Shown here piece after piece: positions 13,635 through 17,240 of a stretch of DNA of 17,240 nt; position 1 is the first letter of the stretch, and the number at the start of each line of letters is the position of its first letter. Under the pieces are notes generated by a model. That model did not search any database, had not been told where the DNA came from, and was given only the letters and a program-made list of their open reading frames with translations. The translations under genes and the position numbers were made by a program. Source of the stretch: Spirochaetales bacterium (GTDB taxonomy: Bacteria; Spirochaetota; Spirochaetia; Sphaerochaetales; Sphaerochaetaceae); assembly GCA_017614625.1 (NCBI GenBank), contig JAGABK010000162.1:1-17240 (forward strand), read 5' to 3'.

Positions 13635-14491
13635 TCATTCAATCCCGCGAGGGACGAGAGGAACTCGTCCTTGTCGAAGACATGGATGTCCTCGTAGTGC
13701 TCGCCGGTTCCGACGAAGGCCACGGGGATGCCGATCTGCACCAGCGCGCCGGCCTTGGAAGCCGAGTCGTACTTGGTGAGGATCAGGGCGTCGATTCCGA
13801 CCGCCTCGTTGAAAATCTGGGCCTGGGATATGGAGTTCTGGCCGGTCGTGGCGTCTATGACCAGGATCTTCTTGTAGTTCTCCGGCTTGATCCTGTTGCG
13901 GATGATCTTGTCGATCTTCTGAAGCTCCCTGACGAGGTTCTCCTTGTTGTGCATCCTTCCTGCCGTGTCGCAGAGGATCAGGTTGTCCCCGCGGGCCTGG
14001 GCGCTGGTGATGGCGTCGTAGACGACGGCTCCCGGATCGCTTCCGTTCTCCTGCCTGACGATCCTGGTTCCGGTCCTCTCGGCGTGCAGCTCAAGCTGGT
14101 CGATGGCAGCGGCCCTGAAGGTGTCGGCGGCTGCCATGACGACCTTGTAATCCTTTTTGGAATAATATTTTGCAAGCTTTGCAATGCTTGTGGTCTTTAC
14201 GACTCCGTTGACGCCCAGGACAAGGTATACGGTAAGCTCGTCCTTGTTTGGCATGAGCTCGATTCCGTTGATCTTGTCGTTCAGAAGCTCCCTGACGATG
14301 GCAAGGAACTCCTCCTCCGTCTTGGGCTTCCTCTCGTTGACCTCGTCGCTTATCATCATGGCGTTCTTGGCGCCGAAGTCACCCTCTATGAGAAGGTCCT
14401 CGAGATTGTCGAAGAACGACTGGTCGAGAGTCTTTCTGAAACCGCTGAAAAGAGCCTTGAGCTTCGCGCCCAAACCGAATTTGAATGCCAT
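13631..14491 (-). CDS. ftsY: Signal recognition particle receptor FtsY, with altered P-loop
   Basis: The SRP GTPase at the membrane that accepts ribosome-nascent chain complexes from Ffh. The 286 residues comprise the NG domain only; the acidic A domain of E. coli FtsY is absent, as in many bacteria. GTPase motifs in order: P-loop GVNGVVKTT (93-101), DTFRAAA (123-129), DTAGR (175-179) and TKYD (239-242, usually TKLD or TKMD). In the P-loop the glycine normally directly before Lys99 is Val98 (codon GTA at 14198-14200), a single-base change from GGA. Everything else is well preserved, so this is the real FtsY, either variant or carrying a sequence error. Start ATG has an AAGGA Shine-Dalgarno. 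Confidence 0.94.
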   Translation of the reverse strand: MAFKFGLGAKLKALFSGFRKTLDQSFFDNLEDLLIEGDFGAKNAMMISDEVNERKPKTEEEFLAIVRELLNDKINGIELMPNKDELTVYLVLGVNGVVKTTSIAKLAKYYSKKDYKVVMAAADTFRAAAIDQLELHAERTGTRIVRQENGSDPGAVVYDAITSAQARGDNLILCDTAGRMHNKENLVRELQKIDKIIRNRIKPENYKKILVIDATTGQNSISQAQIFNEAVGIDALILTKYDSASKAGALVQIGIPVAFVGTGEHYEDIHVFDKDEFLSSLAGLNE

Positions 14492-14501
14492 TTGCTATCC
14501 T

Positions 14502-15734
14502 TCATTCAGAGACATACTCGGATGTCCTGTAATAATCGATCAGACTTCCCAGGAGATCCACGAGGGATATCGTGAGAGCGCCGTCCGCGACGGCGTTGAG
14601 TGCCGGGAAGAAGGTGCCGGTTCCGTCGTCGAACGACCTTGCGAGCACCTTCACCCCGAACAGGATGATGGTTCTGGCCAGGTCGGAATAGAATCCGTCC
14701 TTGGCCTTCTTCAGGTTCGAACCGTCTGCCATCCACTGCGGTTTCAGGCTGACGGAAACCGTATCCATAGGTTCGCCGGTAAGACTCAGCTTCCCCGAAG
14801 CATAGCCTTCGGCCTCGAAGGTGGCCGAGAACGGGAGGCGGTAGGTCTCCAGCACAAGGGGTGTCTGCCCTATCGTCTTTCCGTCCACGACGACATCGGC
14901 CGCAGGCGTTGATTCCAATCTCAATCCATGAAGGACGACTGCCTTCATGGAAGCGTCCACGGAGAATACGGACGTTCCGGACAGCTCGGTGGCGAAGTAG
15001 CGCTCCTCGTAGCCGGAAGCCGAAAGACGCACCGTATGGCGGCCTTCCGTGGTCATTACATAGTCCTCGAGGGCCCGGACCTCGCTGTCGTCGAGCTCTA
15101 TGTGGGTCCCGGGAACCAGGTACTCAAGAAGAAGCAGTGCCGGCGTCCGGGATGTGAAGTACGGGGCAATCTTGAGCGCCGCGTCCACCGTGTACTTCTC
15201 CGAATCCTGCGCAAGGCGCTCGAAGACGAGCACCGCCTCCCTGTCGCCATAGCTGTAGGCGTACAGCATTATGTGCCTGAAGCCCTGTATGCTCGAGATG
15301 TACGGGATCAGGATCAGGTCCGTGTCGTACTCCCGGCACAGGTAATCCAGCAGCACAGGGTCCGAGCACAGCGTCTGCGCGTCGAATTCCCGAGACGCCT
15401 TCGCAAGGACCACGTCGAAGGGCTTCTCCTCCTCATCGTCGAACTCAACGGGGCTGTCGAACAGCTCCCTGGCCTCCTCTATGGCCGAGGCGTTCTCCAA
15501 ATCGTAGGCCTTCGCCAGTTTCTCTCCCCTTTCCTTCCCCACGGCGGCCGTCTGCCTCTCCTGCTGCGAGGCGAGGACGGCGGCATCGTACGCCCGTGTC
15601 GGGAAGAAACAGTCGATGAAGGACTCTATCTCCTCATTCGACGGACAGACCATGACCCTGAACGTGCCTGCATGCAGCGCGCACGCGAAGGCCATGGCCG
15701 TCATCAGGGCCAGAACGGCGAAGCGGCGTTTCAA
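14502..15734 (-). CDS. Exported PEGA-domain protein of unknown function
   Basis: A 410-residue protein with a signal peptide (MKRRFAVLALMTAMAFACA). The N-terminal half of the mature chain is an unrecognised alpha/beta region. Residues about 265-330 hold a PEGA-like beta domain (LRLESTPAADVVVDGKTIG, then TPLVLETYRLPFSATFEAEG), a surface or periplasmic module common in spirochaetes. The C-terminus has a hydrophobic stretch (DLARTIILFGVKVLA) that may insert in or lie on the membrane. The start is TTG at 15734, abutting the prfB stop, supported by AGGAG 6 bases upstream and by the signal peptide; the next ATG would remove the basic n-region. It is the gene before ftsY in the operon. Confidence 0.75.
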   Translation of the reverse strand: MKRRFAVLALMTAMAFACALHAGTFRVMVCPSNEEIESFIDCFFPTRAYDAAVLASQQERQTAAVGKERGEKLAKAYDLENASAIEEARELFDSPVEFDDEEEKPFDVVLAKASREFDAQTLCSDPVLLDYLCREYDTDLILIPYISSIQGFRHIMLYAYSYGDREAVLVFERLAQDSEKYTVDAALKIAPYFTSRTPALLLLEYLVPGTHIELDDSEVRALEDYVMTTEGRHTVRLSASGYEERYFATELSGTSVFSVDASMKAVVLHGLRLESTPAADVVVDGKTIGQTPLVLETYRLPFSATFEAEGYASGKLSLTGEPMDTVSVSLKPQWMADGSNLKKAKDGFYSDLARTIILFGVKVLARSFDDGTGTFFPALNAVADGALTISLVDLLGSLIDYYRTSEYVSE

Positions 15735-16839
15735 TTACTTCTCCTGGCTCCATCTGAGGAACGACTCGATGAAGCTGTCGATGTCTCCGTCCATGACCGC
15801 CTGGATGTTTCCGGTCTGCTCGCCGGTCCTGGCGTCCTTCACCATCGTGTAGGGCTGGAAGACGTAGCTTCTGATCTGCGAGCCCCATGCGATGTCCTTC
15901 TTCTCTATGGCCTCTGCCTGATGCTCCTCGGCCAGCTTCTGGCTGTAGTAGTCGTACAGGCGGCTTCTTAGCATCTTGAAGGCCTTGTCCTTGTTCATGA
16001 TCTGCGAGCGCTCGTTCTGGCACTGGACGACAATTCCTGTGGGATAGTGCGTGATCCTGACGGCCGAATCGGTCTTGTTGACGTGCTGGCCGCCGGCTCC
16101 TCCGGCCCTGTAGGTGTCTATCCTGATGTCCTCGGGCTTGATCTCGATGTCGATGTTGTCATCGACCACCGGGGACGTGTAGACGGACGAGAAGGACGTG
16201 TGGCGCCTCGCGTTCGAATCGAACGGCGAGATCCTGACCAGACGGTGGACCCCCGCCTCTCCCTTGAGGTATCCGAAGGCATAGGGACCGGTGACCTGGA
16301 TGGTGACGCTCTTGTAGCCGCCCTCGTCCTCAAGCGTGTCGAGGATCTCGGTCTTGAACTTGTGGCGCTCGCACCATCTGAGGTACATCCTCATGAGCAT
16401 GGATGTCCAGTCGCAGGCCTCGGTTCCGCCCGCGCCGGCGTGGATGGTGAGGAACACGTCGCCCTTGTCGTACTTGCCGTTGAGCAGGGTCTTGAGCTTG
16501 AGGGGCCTGTACTCGTCCTGGAGCGACAGGATCCTCTCGTCGACCTCCCGGGCGTACTCCTCGTTGGTGTCGTCCTCCTCCTCATAAAGCTCTATGAGGT
16601 CGTAGGTCTCGTCGATGTCCGAAATGAGCTTCTCGAAGGGCAGGATGATGTCCTTGAGGGCGTTTATCTGAGCGAAAACCGAATCGGCTTTCTGCTTGTC
16701 TCCCCAGAAGTCCGGCTCCTGGGTCTGTTTTTCCAAATCAGCAAGTTGAGATTTCAGCCCTTCCGGGTCAAAGTCCCCTCCATATTGCCTGGGATTCGGT
16801 TCTCAACTGCTCGAGGATGGCTCTGTTCTGAAGTGTCAT
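15735..16839 (-). CDS. prfB: Peptide chain release factor 2 (programmed +1 frameshift)
   Basis: Recognises UGA and UAA and triggers peptide release. ORF1 begins at ATG 16839 (AGGAG 7 bases upstream), encodes 23 residues ending IWRGL and stops at UGA 16770-16768. ORF2 continues from GAC at 16769 with DPEGLKSQLADLEKQ. Joined, the protein is 367 residues, close to the 365 of E. coli RF2. SPF (204-206, in RISPFDSNA) reads the stop codon, and GGQ (249-251, in RAGGAGGQHVNKT) catalyses hydrolysis; both fall where they do in RF2. The start overlaps the preceding gene by ATGA. Frameshifting makes synthesis fall as RF2 rises. Confidence 0.96.
16767..16781 (-). promoter_or_regulatory. prfB +1 programmed frameshift site
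   Basis: Minus strand: internal Shine-Dalgarno GGAGG (16781-16777), a 3-base spacer GGA, then the slippery CTT TGA C. The spacing of three bases and the CTTTGAC heptamer equal the classic RF2 recoding site. Slow reading of UGA when RF2 is scarce lets tRNA-Leu slip from CTT to TTT. Confidence 0.95.
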
Positions 16840-17240
16840 TGTGTGTCTCCTTTGCGTCTCTCCGTCCTGAACCCTATGGTGAGCCTGTCGGTGGCTCCGG
16901 GCTCCAGAGAGAGCTTCTTCTGAATTCTGAATTGCGTGTATTCGTAGAACGACTTGTCTCCAAGCCATGTCCGTGTCGGTTTAGATATGTCTTCCTTCCT
17001 GACAAGGCACTCGTCCCCGAAGACCAGCGAGATGCTGAAGGGGCAGTTCCTGTCGGAAACGTGGATGCTCTGCGTCAGGACGGGGCTTCCGTCAGGAAGC
17101 TCGCCCTCGGGGCATGTGGCGGCGCATCTGACCGGCAGCGCCAGGTTGACGGTGCTGGTGTACGTGAAGCCGGATATCGTCTCTTCCGAGAGGTTCTCGA
17201 TCTCGATCTCCACGACCACGGTGGACTGCCTGAACTTGTA
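16836..17240 (-). CDS. C-terminal part of a possible GH57 alpha-amylase/glucanotransferase
   Basis: The reading frame is open to the window edge; 134 codons are visible, beginning YKFRQSTVVVEIEIEN. The pattern is all-beta, with alternating hydrophobic strands (VVVEIEIENLSEETISGFTY, SISLVFGDECLV, and SLEPGATDRLTIGF near the end), as in the DUF1926 C-terminal sandwich of GH57 4-alpha-glucanotransferases and amylases. I recognise only a resemblance and no catalytic residue is in the window. The stop overlaps the prfB start by ATGA. Any beta-sandwich carbohydrate-active or surface protein is a possible alternative. Confidence 0.45.
   Translation of the reverse strand, partial: YKFRQSTVVVEIEIENLSEETISGFTYTSTVNLALPVRCAATCPEGELPDGSPVLTQSIHVSDRNCPFSISLVFGDECLVRKEDISKPTRTWLGDKSFYEYTQFRIQKKLSLEPGATDRLTIGFRTERRKGDTQ

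Noticed and set aside
16736..16839. prfB as a disrupted gene with a frameshift mutation
   Set aside because: The break is exactly the RF2 recoding site (CTTTGAC with internal Shine-Dalgarno) and the joined length is normal.

Overview
This is a GC-rich bacterial window, almost certainly from a spirochaete of the Treponema/Sphaerochaeta kind. That placement rests on gene content and order (prfB, PEGA-domain protein, ftsY, Lol-type ABC transporter, rnz in one run; FtsB-like protein with a second membrane segment; CCA-less tRNAs) and is an inference, not a database result. The window is packed with housekeeping genes, mostly on the minus strand. I see no prophage, insertion sequence, CRISPR array or defence island.

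Layout in minus-strand transcription order. (1) 17240 to 8698 looks like one long operon with overlapping or near-touching genes: the 3' end of a possible GH57 glucanotransferase/amylase, prfB with its programmed +1 frameshift, an exported PEGA-domain protein, ftsY, an exported repeat protein, permease-ATPase-permease of a LolCDE-type transporter, and rnz. (2) 7318 to 6316 holds an FtsB/DivIC-like protein and a TsaC/Sua5-family protein. (3) 5862 to 4558 is a DUF1015 protein. (4) 4511 to 2962 is the uracil permease gene uraA behind a leader that looks like a translation-coupled attenuator. (5) 2935 to 1 holds tRNA-Thr and tRNA-Tyr, a terminator, then a YkgJ-family protein, dnaG and the 5' end of rpoD.

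Two genes are on the plus strand. One is a small three-helix membrane protein (5971-6315) that appears to have a leaderless mRNA. The other is a 430-residue membrane-anchored protein with a very Ala/Pro/Glu-rich middle (7395-8687), driven by a near-consensus promoter. Its terminator appears to lie inside the antisense rnz gene.

The most interesting items are regulatory or structural details not visible in a plain gene list. They are the uraA leader (29-codon ORF whose stop codon lies in the 5' arm of a strong terminator, with no room for a promoter after it); the perfect plus-strand terminator coded within the metal-binding histidine motif of rnz; an FtsY whose P-loop has Val where the near-invariant Gly before the Lys should be; a tRNA-Thr with two stem mismatches; and a tRNA-terminator-dnaG-rpoD arrangement resembling the macromolecular synthesis operon. 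Functionally the genes cover translation (prfB, tRNAs, tsaC, rnz), replication and transcription initiation (dnaG, rpoD), membrane protein and lipoprotein traffic (ftsY, Lol-type transporter) and pyrimidine salvage (uraA).
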